Shown one piece after another: positions 44,714 to 53,141 of a stretch of 64,000 nt of DNA. The position numbers and the translations under genes are program-made. The notes beneath the pieces were generated by a model. The model had not been told where the DNA came from and did not search any database. It was given only the letters and a program-made list of their open reading frames with translations. How positions within the stretch are numbered: position 1 is the first letter of the stretch; each line of letters opens with the position of its first letter. Origin of the DNA: Eutrophovita brisbanensis (GTDB lineage Bacteria; Pseudomonadota; Gammaproteobacteria; Burkholderiales; Eutrophovitaceae); assembly GCA_038147395.1 (NCBI GenBank), contig JAYQTM010000001.1:1550001-1614000 (forward strand). Direction: 5' to 3'.

Positions 44714-45143
44714 AACTCACGAAATATTTTGCACGATCGATCAAAAAAGAAAAATCTGATTTAAATCAACAGACAATGAATTTGATCCAAACAGCGTCAA
44801 ATATTGACATGACTGCTTGTTTTATGTTTGCAATAATCCACATCTGTAATATTCATGTAAAAAAATCTTTAAAAACACATGGTTAGCGAATAGTCTCGCG
44901 TAAACTATTGTTTTAACTGTTTTTTTTCTTTCACGCCCCCTTGATAATAAGATCACCCAACCACGCTATCAGGATTTTTTCCCAACCGGCGTTTTTTTAC
45001 CCACACACTTATCCACATCTACAGCGAATTCGCGTACTACCTAGCCTATCAGCTGTATTTGATGTCGGAGTCAGCTAAGATTAAACTCCCGTGACCTGAT
45101 CTGCCTGACCGATCAACAACACTGAAAGTGACAAAGGAAAAAA
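44714..45143. other. 430-bp intergenic region with DnaA-box-like motifs
   Basis: Between the divergent xseA and exbB genes I see no credible protein-coding frame (the longest is about 36 codons with no family features). The region is AT-rich with T runs. It holds one exact DnaA consensus box TTATCCACA at 45009-45017 and a one-mismatch copy TAATCCACA at 44834-44842. A promoter for exbB is proposed at its right end. Confidence 0.5.
45059..45087 (+). promoter_or_regulatory. possible exbB promoter
   Basis: TTGATG (45059-45064), a 17-base spacer and TAAACT (45082-45087) form a moderate sigma-70 match, giving a leader of about 50 bases before the GTG at 45144. Confidence 0.4.
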
Positions 45144-45755
45144 GTGATTGAGATAATTAAAGCTGCCGGCTGGCCCATTTGGCCCATCATACTCTGCTCC
45201 GTACTTGCCGTTGCGATCATCGCAGAGAGGTTTTACACCCTTCGCCGACAAGCCATTGTGCCCAGGGGGCTTCTTGAAGAAACTGTTCGCCGGATCCGAG
45301 AAAATGGCGTGACAGCGGAGCTCATCAACCGCACAGAGCAATCCTCACCGCTGGGCCGGGTATTTGTTGCTGGTTTAAAAAATCTCGAAAACTCGAAAGA
45401 TGCCATGAGAGAGGCGATTGAAGAAGCCGGGTTAGAAATAGCGCAAGAGATGGACAGATACCTGACAACACTCGGTACCATCGCGACAATGGCACCTTTA
45501 TTAGGCCTGCTAGGGACCATCATCGGTATGATTGAAATCTTCGGAGCCTCTACACCAACTGGAGTCACGGACCCCGCTCAACTAGCGCACGGCATCTCAA
45601 TTGCACTCTACAACGCGGCTTTCGGAATCATCGTAGCTGTTCCTGCACTCGTCTTCTATCGTCATTTCCGCTCTACGGTTGACTCTTTGATTGTCCAAAT
45701 GGAAATTCAGGCCGTGAAACTCGTCGAGATAACACACAACCAACGAGCGGATTGA
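45144..45755 (+). CDS. exbB: MotA/TolQ/ExbB proton channel family protein
   Basis: A 203-residue inner-membrane protein with three transmembrane segments (about 8-30, 110-132, 150-172). It contains TMAPLLGLLGTIIGMIEIF and the late helix LYNAAFGIIVAVPALVFYRHF, typical of ExbB/TolQ stators that couple the proton gradient to TonB- or Tol-driven work. AAAGGAAAAAA precedes the GTG start. With exbD it begins the exbB-exbD-lpxK-ycaR-kdsB-adk series. No tonB is nearby, so an ExbB or TolQ role is not settled. Confidence 0.92.
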   Translation: MIEIIKAAGWPIWPIILCSVLAVAIIAERFYTLRRQAIVPRGLLEETVRRIRENGVTAELINRTEQSSPLGRVFVAGLKNLENSKDAMREAIEEAGLEIAQEMDRYLTTLGTIATMAPLLGLLGTIIGMIEIFGASTPTGVTDPAQLAHGISIALYNAAFGIIVAVPALVFYRHFRSTVDSLIVQMEIQAVKLVEITHNQRAD

Positions 45756-45765
45756 GGCTACTCAA

Positions 45766-46179
45766 ATGAATTTCAGAAGAACATCCTTTCGTGAAGAGCC
45801 GGATATTAATCTGGTCCCCTTCATAGACATTCTCATCGTCATCGTGATTTTTCTCGCAGTCACAACGACCTACTCAAAGTACGCTGAATTAAAAATCAAC
45901 CTACCCGTTGCCGACGCCAACTCAGTTGACCAACCCATAGAAAAATTAGAAGTGTCCATATCTCAAACGGGTCAGTATTTCATCAATGGGCGTGAGGTCG
46001 TCATGGAAGGCCCTTCTCAATTTGCGAATACTTTAAAGCAAATTGCCGGAGATAACGCTGACCCCGTCATCATCATCAGCGCAGACTCGCAAGCCGCCCA
46101 CCAATCAGTCATTCATACGATGGAGGCGGCAAGGCTCGCGGGGTATGGTCGCATCACGTTTACAACTCAAAAAGAGTAA
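45766..46179 (+). CDS. exbD: ExbD/TolR family biopolymer transport protein
   Basis: A 137-residue protein with one N-terminal membrane helix containing the essential aspartate in INLVPFIDILIVIVIFLAV. A periplasmic domain follows, ending IHTMEAARLAGYGRITFTTQ. It partners ExbB and begins 10 bases after it. Length fits ExbD (about 140). Confidence 0.92.
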   Translation: MNFRRTSFREEPDINLVPFIDILIVIVIFLAVTTTYSKYAELKINLPVADANSVDQPIEKLEVSISQTGQYFINGREVVMEGPSQFANTLKQIAGDNADPVIIISADSQAAHQSVIHTMEAARLAGYGRITFTTQKE

Positions 46180-46223
46180 TTCAATATTCTTCGTAAAAAT
46201 TAAAAGCAGACCAGAAGGATCCA

Positions 46224-47216
46224 ATGCCTAAATTCTGGAGCAGTATGAACGTCATTGCTTTTTCGCTGCTTCCGCTCGCGCTCGTATACAAATTTGTCAC
46301 TGCAACACGACGCCTACTTTTTCGATTCCATTTTTTACGAGCACAAAGACTCCCAGTTCCAATCATTGTCGTTGGTAACATCACGACCGGTGGAACAGGA
46401 AAAACACCAGTCGTTATATCTCTTGCCAATAAATTAAAAAATGCTGGATTTACGCCAGGCATCATTAGCCGAGGTTACCGAGGAGAAGGCAAAAACAGGG
46501 AGGTAAATCAAAACAGCGTCGCCACCGAAGTAGGTGATGAACCTATCCTGATCTACAAGAAAACTGATTGCCCAGTTTGGGTGGGAAAAAATCGACCGGA
46601 TATTGCCAGCGCTTTAATTACAAAGTATCCGAAGGTTAACGTACTGATATCCGATGACGGCCTACAACATTACTGGCTAGCCAGAGATTTTGAGATCTGT
46701 GTCGTAGACGGCGCGCGATTATTTGGTAACACACTCCCTATACCCTCTGGCCCGATGAGAGAGTCGCTGTCTCGACTATCCACTTGCGACCTCGTCGTGA
46801 TTAATGGCAATCAGCGCTTGGACGTCACTACTGCAACAGTTCAAATGAATCCGAGAGGAACACTGCTCTACTCACTAACGGACCAAACAATCAAGCGTGA
46901 GCCACGAGACCTTGAAAATCAAAAAGTCACAGCTGTAGCGGCAATAGGTAATCCTGATCGATTTTTTGATCAGCTGGCCTCTTTAGGGATCAACGCGGAA
47001 AAAATGGCATTCCCAGATCATCACCACTACACCCGTCATGAGATCGAAAATATCGAGAACGATACCATCGTGATGACTGAAAAAGATGCAGTAAAATTTC
47101 CTAAAGTTGATACAAAAACATGTTGGGTACTGCCAGTAGATGCCGAATTCAGTCAGGACCCGTTGAACTTTATTTTTCAAAAATTAGGACCCACACTTGG
47201 ACAAAAAACTACTTGA
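46224..47216 (+). CDS. lpxK: tetraacyldisaccharide 4'-kinase
   Basis: A 330-residue inner-membrane-associated kinase that phosphorylates the lipid A precursor. An N-terminal hydrophobic helix (about 8-24) precedes the P-loop GNITTGGTGKTPVV. Then come ISRGYRGEGK, VGDEPILI and the DDGLQHYWLARD motif. AAGGA lies 5-6 bases before ATG. The 3' end overlaps the next small gene by about 20 bases, suggesting coupled translation. Its presence shows lipid A-containing outer membranes. Confidence 0.94.
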   Translation: MPKFWSSMNVIAFSLLPLALVYKFVTATRRLLFRFHFLRAQRLPVPIIVVGNITTGGTGKTPVVISLANKLKNAGFTPGIISRGYRGEGKNREVNQNSVATEVGDEPILIYKKTDCPVWVGKNRPDIASALITKYPKVNVLISDDGLQHYWLARDFEICVVDGARLFGNTLPIPSGPMRESLSRLSTCDLVVINGNQRLDVTTATVQMNPRGTLLYSLTDQTIKREPRDLENQKVTAVAAIGNPDRFFDQLASLGINAEKMAFPDHHHYTRHEIENIENDTIVMTEKDAVKFPKVDTKTCWVLPVDAEFSQDPLNFIFQKLGPTLGQKTT

Positions 47217-47364
47217 CATACTCGTATGCCCAGTTTGTAAGGGTGAATTAACCTACGAGAAAAAAAACGAAGAACTGGTTTGTGACCGATGTCGTCTCGC
47301 CTATCCAATAAGGGACGGAATCCCTATCATGCTTCAGGAAGAAGCTCGCGATTTGGATAATTAA
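47197..47364 (+). CDS. ycaR: Trm112 family zinc-ribbon protein YcaR
   Basis: A 55-residue protein starting at TTG 47197 inside the end of lpxK, easily missed because of its size. It reads KKLLDILVCPVCKGEL, then CDRCRLAYPIRDGIPIML: a four-cysteine ribbon in the UPF0434/Trm112 family. E. coli YcaR is about 60 residues and lies between lpxK and kdsB, exactly as here. Trm112 proteins activate methyltransferases in eukaryotes; the bacterial role is unclear. Confidence 0.9.
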   Translation: MDKKLLDILVCPVCKGELTYEKKNEELVCDRCRLAYPIRDGIPIMLQEEARDLDN

Positions 47365-47385
47365 TTTAGAAATTCAGCATAAACA

Positions 47386-48147
47386 ATGACGTTCAAAGTC
47401 GTAATTCCAGCACGTTACGAATCAAGCCGATTTCCTGGAAAACTTTTAGCCAAACTAGGTGATAAGCCTGTGGTCTGTTACGCGGTCGAGGCGGCAAGGC
47501 TCTCTGGGGCAGAAGAAATCATTGTTGCGACTGATGACCAACGTATTGCAGACGCGGTGATTAAAACCGGCTGCGAGGTCCTCATGACTGAAAAAACACA
47601 CGAGAATGGGACAGAACGACTGGTCGAAGTGTGCAATCGTGCTAATTGGCAGGAAGAGACCGTCGTGGTTAACTTACAAGCGGACGAACCTTTTGTCCCG
47701 CCTAATCTGATTTCAACCATTGCTCAGTCTCTGGAAGGAAACCGTTCAGCCTCAGTGGCGACCGCCTGCTTTCCGATCCATTCTCGGAACGAAATCTTTG
47801 ACCCGAATCTGGTTAAAGTAGTACTTGACCACGAGCGAAACGCCCTCTATTTCTCCAGGGCACCAATACCCTGGATCAGAGATATCTATCCCAAGGGTAC
47901 GGATTCAAATAGAGAAGTTGCCTTGGGCCATGGGCACATTGGAATCTATGGCTATCGAGTTAGATTCCTGAAAAGATACGCCGAATTACCGATTAGCCCA
48001 CTGGAACAAAATGAAAAACTAGAGCAATTACGAGTATTACAGTCGGGAGAGCGTATTCTTGTCGTCCAAACCGATACCCCGCCGGCACCTGGCATTGACA
48101 CGCCTGAGGACCTCGAGCGCGCCCAGGAACATATCAGCGGGTTATAA
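47386..48147 (+). CDS. kdsB: 3-deoxy-manno-octulosonate cytidylyltransferase
   Basis: A 253-residue enzyme that makes CMP-Kdo for the LPS inner core. It opens FKVVIPARYESSRFPGKLLAKLGDKPVV, has NLQADEPFVPP and the active-site segment YFSRAPIPWIRD, plus GHIGIYGYR and GIDTPEDLERA near the end. Length matches the family (about 250). It follows ycaR by 21 bases. Confidence 0.95.
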   Translation: MTFKVVIPARYESSRFPGKLLAKLGDKPVVCYAVEAARLSGAEEIIVATDDQRIADAVIKTGCEVLMTEKTHENGTERLVEVCNRANWQEETVVVNLQADEPFVPPNLISTIAQSLEGNRSASVATACFPIHSRNEIFDPNLVKVVLDHERNALYFSRAPIPWIRDIYPKGTDSNREVALGHGHIGIYGYRVRFLKRYAELPISPLEQNEKLEQLRVLQSGERILVVQTDTPPAPGIDTPEDLERAQEHISGL

Positions 48148-48254
48148 TCGGACGCTTTGCAAGAAACGATAAAAACTTAAGGCCTTCAGCCTTGACAAGC
48201 CTTTCTGATGCGGGTGGCCGCTCAGAGCGGCATCAAATATAAGGAAAATTCAAC
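48148..48254 (+). other. structured leader upstream of adk
   Basis: The gap contains AAGGC-CTTCA-GCCTT (a five-base hairpin) and then a larger irregular hairpin, CCGCT/AGCGG enclosed by TGATG/CATCA with a seven-base bulge on the 5' side (about 48208-48237). There is no T run, so it is not a simple terminator. It could be a leader structure; I do not recognise a known class. Confidence 0.3.
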
Positions 48255-48908
48255 GTGCGATTAATATTGCTTGGACCTCCAGGCGCTGGGAAAGGAACCC
48301 AGGCTGCTTACATCATGGAAAAATATAATATCCCGCAGATTTCAACGGGAGATATGTTACGAGCAGCTGTGAAAGCGGGCAGCGAACTTGGACGGCAAGC
48401 CAAAAGTTTTATGGACTCGGGTGGGCTTGTTCCCGATGATGTCATTATCGGGTTAGTAAAAGAGCGGATTCAGGAAAACGATTGTAAAAACGGTTTTTTA
48501 TTTGATGGTTTTCCTCGGACAATCCCCCAGGCAGACGCGTTGCGTGAGGCCGGTGTCGAGATTGATTTCGTTGTAGAGATAGACGTGGATGACGAAGAAA
48601 TCATCAAAAGGCTATCTGGACGACGAGTCCACCCTGACTCTGGAAGGACATATCATATTGACTTCAATCCACCAAAAACCGCCGGAATCGACGATGTGAC
48701 TGGCGAACCGCTGATCCAGCGTGATGACGATAAAGAGGACACGATAAAAAAACGTCTCGAGGTTTACCACGAACAAACCGAGCTTTTGGTTGAGTATTAC
48801 TCAACGCAAGCGCAAAACGGTTCGAACACGTCACCGAAGTACGTCAAAGTATCGGGAGTTGGATCACTGGATGCAATTAAAGAAAAAATATTTGATGCGT
48901 TGGTTTGA
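48255..48908 (+). CDS. adk: adenylate kinase
   Basis: A 217-residue kinase that equilibrates ATP, ADP and AMP. The P-loop is GPPGAGKGTQAAYI, with ISTGDMLRAAV, DGFPRTIPQADAL and a long LID domain (RRVHPDSGRTYH...FNPP) lacking the four zinc cysteines, as in most proteobacteria. AAGGAAAA precedes the GTG start. Its gene order after kdsB is typical of betaproteobacteria. Confidence 0.95.
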   Translation: MRLILLGPPGAGKGTQAAYIMEKYNIPQISTGDMLRAAVKAGSELGRQAKSFMDSGGLVPDDVIIGLVKERIQENDCKNGFLFDGFPRTIPQADALREAGVEIDFVVEIDVDDEEIIKRLSGRRVHPDSGRTYHIDFNPPKTAGIDDVTGEPLIQRDDDKEDTIKKRLEVYHEQTELLVEYYSTQAQNGSNTSPKYVKVSGVGSLDAIKEKIFDALV

Positions 48909-48959
48909 CGCTCGCGGTTTAGCATCCGCATTGAATTTCTTAACTCACCCAGAGGGAAT

Positions 48960-50225
48960 ATGAACAAACTACCAAATGCCTTCTACGCCCAGTCAGGCGG
49001 CGTAACTGCAGTGATCAACGCGTCAGCCTCTGGTGTGATTGAGGCTGTCCGAAAAAATAAGAATAAAATTGGCAAGCTTTACGCGGGTAGGAACGGAATC
49101 ATCGGCGCACTGACAGAAGATCTTATAGACACCACCAAAGAATCTACAGCTGCGATTGCCGCCTTGAAACATACTCCGGCGGGAGCGTTTGGATCGTGTC
49201 GTTACAAACTGAAATCCTTAGAGGAAAATCGCAAGGAATACGAAAGACTCATAGAGGTATTTAAAGCGCACAACATAGGGTATTTTTTTTACAACGGAGG
49301 GGGCGATTCAGCCGATACATGTCTGAAAGTGTCCCAAATTTCAAAGTCCCTAGGTTACCCAATACAAGCGATTCACATACCGAAAACGGTCGACAATGAT
49401 CTACCAATAACCGACTGCTGTCCCGGTTTTGGCTCTGTCGCAAAATACATTGCCGTATCGACAAAGGAGGCTAGCTTAGATGTTGCGTCGATGTCCAAAA
49501 CCTCTACCAAGGTATTTATCCTAGAAGTGATGGGCCGACACGCGGGCTGGATTGCAGCCGCGGGAGGACTGGCTTCGACAGAGACATCTCCGCTACCAAT
49601 TGTCATTCTTTTCCCAGAAATCGTCTTCAATCGAAAGAAATTCGTCAAAAAAGTACGCGAAGCGGTCAATAAATTTGGGTTTTGCTCCATCGTAGTGTCA
49701 GAGGGGGTTAAAGGAGCTGACGGGAAGTTTTTATCTGACCAAGGATTGACTGATGCTTTTGGACATGCGCAGCTGGGTGGCGTCGCGCCTGTCGTCGCAA
49801 ACATCATAAAAGAAGACCTGGGATTAAAGTATCACTGGAGCGTTGCAGACTATCTTCAAAGAGCAGCGCGTCACATTGCTTCGCAAACGGACGTCGATCA
49901 AGCATACGCTTTGGGGAGAGCTGGCGTTGAATTAGCGCTTGACGGGCAAAATGCAGTCATGCCGATAGTTAAACGTCTATCCGACAAGCCGTACAAGTGG
50001 AAGATTGGTTCAGCAGCATTATCGAGAGTTGCAAACGTTGAGAAAAAAATGCCCAAACGCTTCATATCCGGCGACGGTTTTGGCATCACGAGCAGCTGTC
50101 GTCGATATTTAGAACCCCTAATCAAAGGCGAATCTTATCCACCTTATGAGTCGGGGCTGCCTAAATATGTGATTCTCAAGAATAAATCGGTCCCAAAAAA
50201 ATTAAAAACGACTTTCAAAGTCTGA
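48960..50225 (+). CDS. pfp: pyrophosphate-dependent 6-phosphofructokinase (PPi-PFK)
   Basis: A 421-residue phosphofructokinase. It opens YAQSGGVTAVINASASGVIE. The nucleotide/PPi region is YNGGGDSADT (111-120), with aspartate where ATP-dependent enzymes have glycine in GGDGS, and IPKTVDNDLPITDCCPGFGS, which carries the lysine that favours PPi. Related Xanthomonas and methylotroph enzymes use PPi and act in glycolysis and gluconeogenesis. It is followed by a proton-pumping pyrophosphatase, reinforcing PPi use. Direction and cofactor are inferred from motifs. Confidence 0.9.
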   Translation: MNKLPNAFYAQSGGVTAVINASASGVIEAVRKNKNKIGKLYAGRNGIIGALTEDLIDTTKESTAAIAALKHTPAGAFGSCRYKLKSLEENRKEYERLIEVFKAHNIGYFFYNGGGDSADTCLKVSQISKSLGYPIQAIHIPKTVDNDLPITDCCPGFGSVAKYIAVSTKEASLDVASMSKTSTKVFILEVMGRHAGWIAAAGGLASTETSPLPIVILFPEIVFNRKKFVKKVREAVNKFGFCSIVVSEGVKGADGKFLSDQGLTDAFGHAQLGGVAPVVANIIKEDLGLKYHWSVADYLQRAARHIASQTDVDQAYALGRAGVELALDGQNAVMPIVKRLSDKPYKWKIGSAALSRVANVEKKMPKRFISGDGFGITSSCRRYLEPLIKGESYPPYESGLPKYVILKNKSVPKKLKTTFKV

Positions 50226-50264
50226 ATTTATCGTCGAAAACCTGAAGTAATGTGCTATTTCAGG

Positions 50265-50393
50265 TACAATCGCGCGCTGCAGAAACTGGTGAGGTGTGTG
50301 CTCGAAGTACTCGCTACACCACCGAACCTTAAACTTTAGGGCCCTTGGCCGACCCTCTTCGGTCAACAATTTACAACAATAGGGGGGACATTA
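50265..50393 (+). promoter_or_regulatory. putative promoter and structured leader of hppA
   Basis: A -10-like TACAAT at 50265-50270 (weak -35) would start a leader of about 115 bases. The leader has GTGCT/AGTAC nested in GGTGT/ACACC (about 50294-50325) and GACC/GGTC further on. An ACCTGAA/TTCAGGT hairpin lies just upstream. Shine-Dalgarno AGGGGGG precedes ATG. No known riboswitch class is recognised. Confidence 0.35.
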
Positions 50394-52424
50394 ATGTCTT
50401 CAGGTCTGTTAATTGCGATTGCTTGCTCGATTGTTGCGATCATCTATGGCGCACTCTCGATTCAGTGGATTCTTCGCCAGCCAGCGGGTAACAGCCGCAT
50501 GCAGGAAATTGCCTCGGCGATTCAACAAGGTGCGCAAGCATACTTAAACCGTCAGTACTACACGATCTCCATTGTGGGTGTGGTTCTATTTGTAGCGCTC
50601 GGTTTTGCTCTAGATTGGTATAGCGCCATTGGCTTCGTTGTGGGAGCAGTGTTATCAGGAGCAGCCGGATATATTGGTATGTTCATCTCCGTTCGTGCGA
50701 ATGTCAGAACGGCAGAAGCAGCAAATAAAGGTATCAACGCTGCACTTGATGTGGCATTCAGGGGCGGTGCAATTACAGGCATGTTGGTTGTAGGTCTTGG
50801 ATTGTTGGGCGTTGCAGGGTATTACGCGGTCGCGATGCACCTAACTGCTGATTTAGATAAAGCCCTTCATGCGTTGGTTGGCCTAGCATTTGGTGGCTCT
50901 CTCATCTCCATTTTTGCAAGACTCGGTGGCGGTATTTTCACTAAAGGTGCTGATGTCGGAGCTGACTTAGTCGGTAAGGTAGAAGCTGGGATTCCCGAGG
51001 ACGATCCCCGTAACCCCGCAGTGATCGCGGATAACGTGGGAGATAACGTCGGAGACTGTGCTGGCATGGCTGCTGACCTCTTCGAGACATACGCTGTGAC
51101 AATCGTCGCCACAATGCTCCTAGGTGGGCTGATGATGAGTGAAGCTGGTGAGAGCGCGGTGATTTACCCGCTGGTTCTTGGTGGTGCTTCTATCATTGCG
51201 TCGATTATCGGAACATATTTCGTTAAGGCCCCAGCGGGTGGAAAAATCATGACTGCCCTTTATAAAGGCGTCATCGTATCAGGCGTCATTGCCGCGATTG
51301 CCTTTTACTTCATCACAGACTGGATTATGGGCGCAGGATCAACGAATCTTTTCTATGCCTCATTGGTCGGTCTTGTGCTGACGGGTCTTATGGTTGTAAT
51401 CACTGAGTACTACACCTCGACTGAATACAAGCCAGTACAACACGTCGCGGCTGCATCTCAAACGGGTGACGCGACAAACATCATTGCTGGACTGGGAATC
51501 TCAATGAAATCAACTGCCCTACCTGTGCTAGCAGTTTGTGCGGCAATTTGGGCGTCTTACTCTCTCGCAGGCCTATACGGCATTGCGATTGCAGCCACTG
51601 CGATGCTATCGATGACAGGAATGGTCGTTGCTTTAGATGCATATGGTCCAATTACTGATAACGCAGGCGGTATCGCCGAGATGGCCGAACTACCATCCGA
51701 GATTCGAGACATCACAGATCCTCTCGATGCTGTTGGTAATACAACGAAGGCGGTTACGAAAGGTTACGCGATTGGCTCAGCAGGACTCGCAGCATTGGTC
51801 CTTTTTGCCGACTACACGCACAACCTCGAGGCGGCCGGCAAACTTGTTGAATTCTCGTTATCTGATCCCGCAGTTATTATCGGCCTCTTCATCGGCGGTC
51901 TGGTTCCATACTTATTCGGTGCTATGGCAATGGAAGCTGTCGGACGCGCAGCTGGATCGGTTGTGAATGAGGTTCGCCGTCAATTCCGAGAAATTCCAGG
52001 AATCATGGACGGAACCGGTAAGCCAGATTACTCAAAAGCCGTGGATATGTTAACAAAAGCTGCCATCAAAGAAATGATGGTCCCTTCACTACTGCCCGTG
52101 TTAATGCCTATCGTTGTCGCTTTCGGCATGAACTGGTTAATGGGCCCTGGTGCTGGTATCAAAGCTCTTGGCGGGCTCTTGATCGGCACAATCGTCACTG
52201 GTCTATTCGTAGCAATCTCTATGACCACTGGTGGGGGCGCCTGGGATAACGCCAAAAAGCATATCGAAGATGGACATTTTGGTGGAAAAGGTTCTGAAGC
52301 ACACAAAGCATCGGTAACCGGAGACACTGTTGGAGATCCATACAAAGATACGGCTGGCCCTGCAGTTAACCCTCTAATCAAAATTATCAATATCGTTGCA
52401 CTTCTTCTAGTGCCTCTTCTATAA
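50394..52424 (+). CDS. hppA: membrane-bound proton-pumping pyrophosphatase, K+-independent type
   Basis: A 676-residue integral membrane pyrophosphatase with about sixteen hydrophobic segments. It hydrolyses PPi and pumps H+. The active site has DVGADLVGKVEAGIPEDDPRNPAVIADNVGDNVGDCAG. The residue that decides potassium dependence is lysine, K452 in VGNTTKAVTKG; K+-dependent enzymes have alanine there, so this one should work without K+. It lies after PPi-PFK and ends in a bidirectional terminator. Confidence 0.95.
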   Translation: MSSGLLIAIACSIVAIIYGALSIQWILRQPAGNSRMQEIASAIQQGAQAYLNRQYYTISIVGVVLFVALGFALDWYSAIGFVVGAVLSGAAGYIGMFISVRANVRTAEAANKGINAALDVAFRGGAITGMLVVGLGLLGVAGYYAVAMHLTADLDKALHALVGLAFGGSLISIFARLGGGIFTKGADVGADLVGKVEAGIPEDDPRNPAVIADNVGDNVGDCAGMAADLFETYAVTIVATMLLGGLMMSEAGESAVIYPLVLGGASIIASIIGTYFVKAPAGGKIMTALYKGVIVSGVIAAIAFYFITDWIMGAGSTNLFYASLVGLVLTGLMVVITEYYTSTEYKPVQHVAAASQTGDATNIIAGLGISMKSTALPVLAVCAAIWASYSLAGLYGIAIAATAMLSMTGMVVALDAYGPITDNAGGIAEMAELPSEIRDITDPLDAVGNTTKAVTKGYAIGSAGLAALVLFADYTHNLEAAGKLVEFSLSDPAVIIGLFIGGLVPYLFGAMAMEAVGRAAGSVVNEVRRQFREIPGIMDGTGKPDYSKAVDMLTKAAIKEMMVPSLLPVLMPIVVAFGMNWLMGPGAGIKALGGLLIGTIVTGLFVAISMTTGGGAWDNAKKHIEDGHFGGKGSEAHKASVTGDTVGDPYKDTAGPAVNPLIKIINIVALLLVPLL

Positions 52425-52441
52425 GAGTTAGATAATTGATT

Positions 52442-52472
52442 AAAAAAGGCTCTACATCGTAGAGCCTTTTTT
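52442..52472. terminator. bidirectional rho-independent terminator
   Basis: AAAAAAGGCTCTAC (52442-52455) pairs with GTAGAGCCTTTTTT (52459-52472) across a three-base loop, between the convergent hppA and DUF502 genes. Confidence 0.9.
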
Positions 52473-52484
52473 ATTTTTATCCAC

Positions 52485-53087
52485 TCAAGAGCTTTGTTTT
52501 TTTGATTGTTTGATACCAGCCGTCACTGCAAGGCGCATCGCCTGCTCTCGAGGCATATCAATAAACGTCAATCTGGATCTCGGTACATAAACCGTATACC
52601 CCCCAATTTGATAACTCATTGGCAGATACACTGCGACCGAATCAGTGGACACCATATTTTCAGGCATATCGGAAAATTCATCACGAGTGACAAACCCTAA
52701 AACTCGAACATCGAGATGAGGAAAATCAACCATCACCACCTGAAAGCTCTCTCCCCCATTTTCTCCAGCGAATAAACCAAAAAACTCTTTGAGTGCGCTG
52801 TAAATTGTTTTAACGAGCGGGACTTTTAGAAATAGCTTTTCCGTTAAATTAAATACACTGCGGATTAAATATGCCCGCATCAGTATCCCAATAGCGAAGA
52901 CAACGCCACATCCGACCAGCAATCCCATCCCTGTGACATACACCCCATCAGGAAGCAACGTTTTAAGCGGGTCACCCATCAGAGCCTCTGCACTGGAAAA
53001 TAACCAAACCAACAGGTAAATAGTCGCCAAGACGGGAAGCACTGTAAACAAGCCAGTAAGAAAAATTCTGCTCAAGAAATTCAACAC
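52485..53087 (-). CDS. DUF502 membrane protein
   Basis: A 200-residue membrane protein of the DUF502 family. Two hydrophobic segments (about 8-28 and 50-75) precede the conserved YSALKEFFGLFAGE, then VRVLGFVTRDEF and YTVYVPRSRLTFIDMPREQAMRL. The family is related to LIV-type membrane proteins of unknown role. GGAGAGG lies 7 bases before GTG at 53087, deciding the start; the frame stays open upstream, but those codons lack a ribosome site. Confidence 0.82.
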   Translation of the reverse strand: MLNFLSRIFLTGLFTVLPVLATIYLLVWLFSSAEALMGDPLKTLLPDGVYVTGMGLLVGCGVVFAIGILMRAYLIRSVFNLTEKLFLKVPLVKTIYSALKEFFGLFAGENGGESFQVVMVDFPHLDVRVLGFVTRDEFSDMPENMVSTDSVAVYLPMSYQIGGYTVYVPRSRLTFIDMPREQAMRLAVTAGIKQSKKQSS

Positions 53088-53141
53088 AAATTTACCTCTC
53101 CGTTTATATAAAGCGTTAACAAAATACAAATCACAGATGGT

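Noticed and set aside
44714..45143. Replication origin
   Set aside because: Only two DnaA-like boxes and no dnaA, dnaN, gidA or rpmH nearby.
48148..48254. Known riboswitch upstream of adk
   Set aside because: The hairpins match no class I know, and there is no terminator or ribosome-site switch visible.
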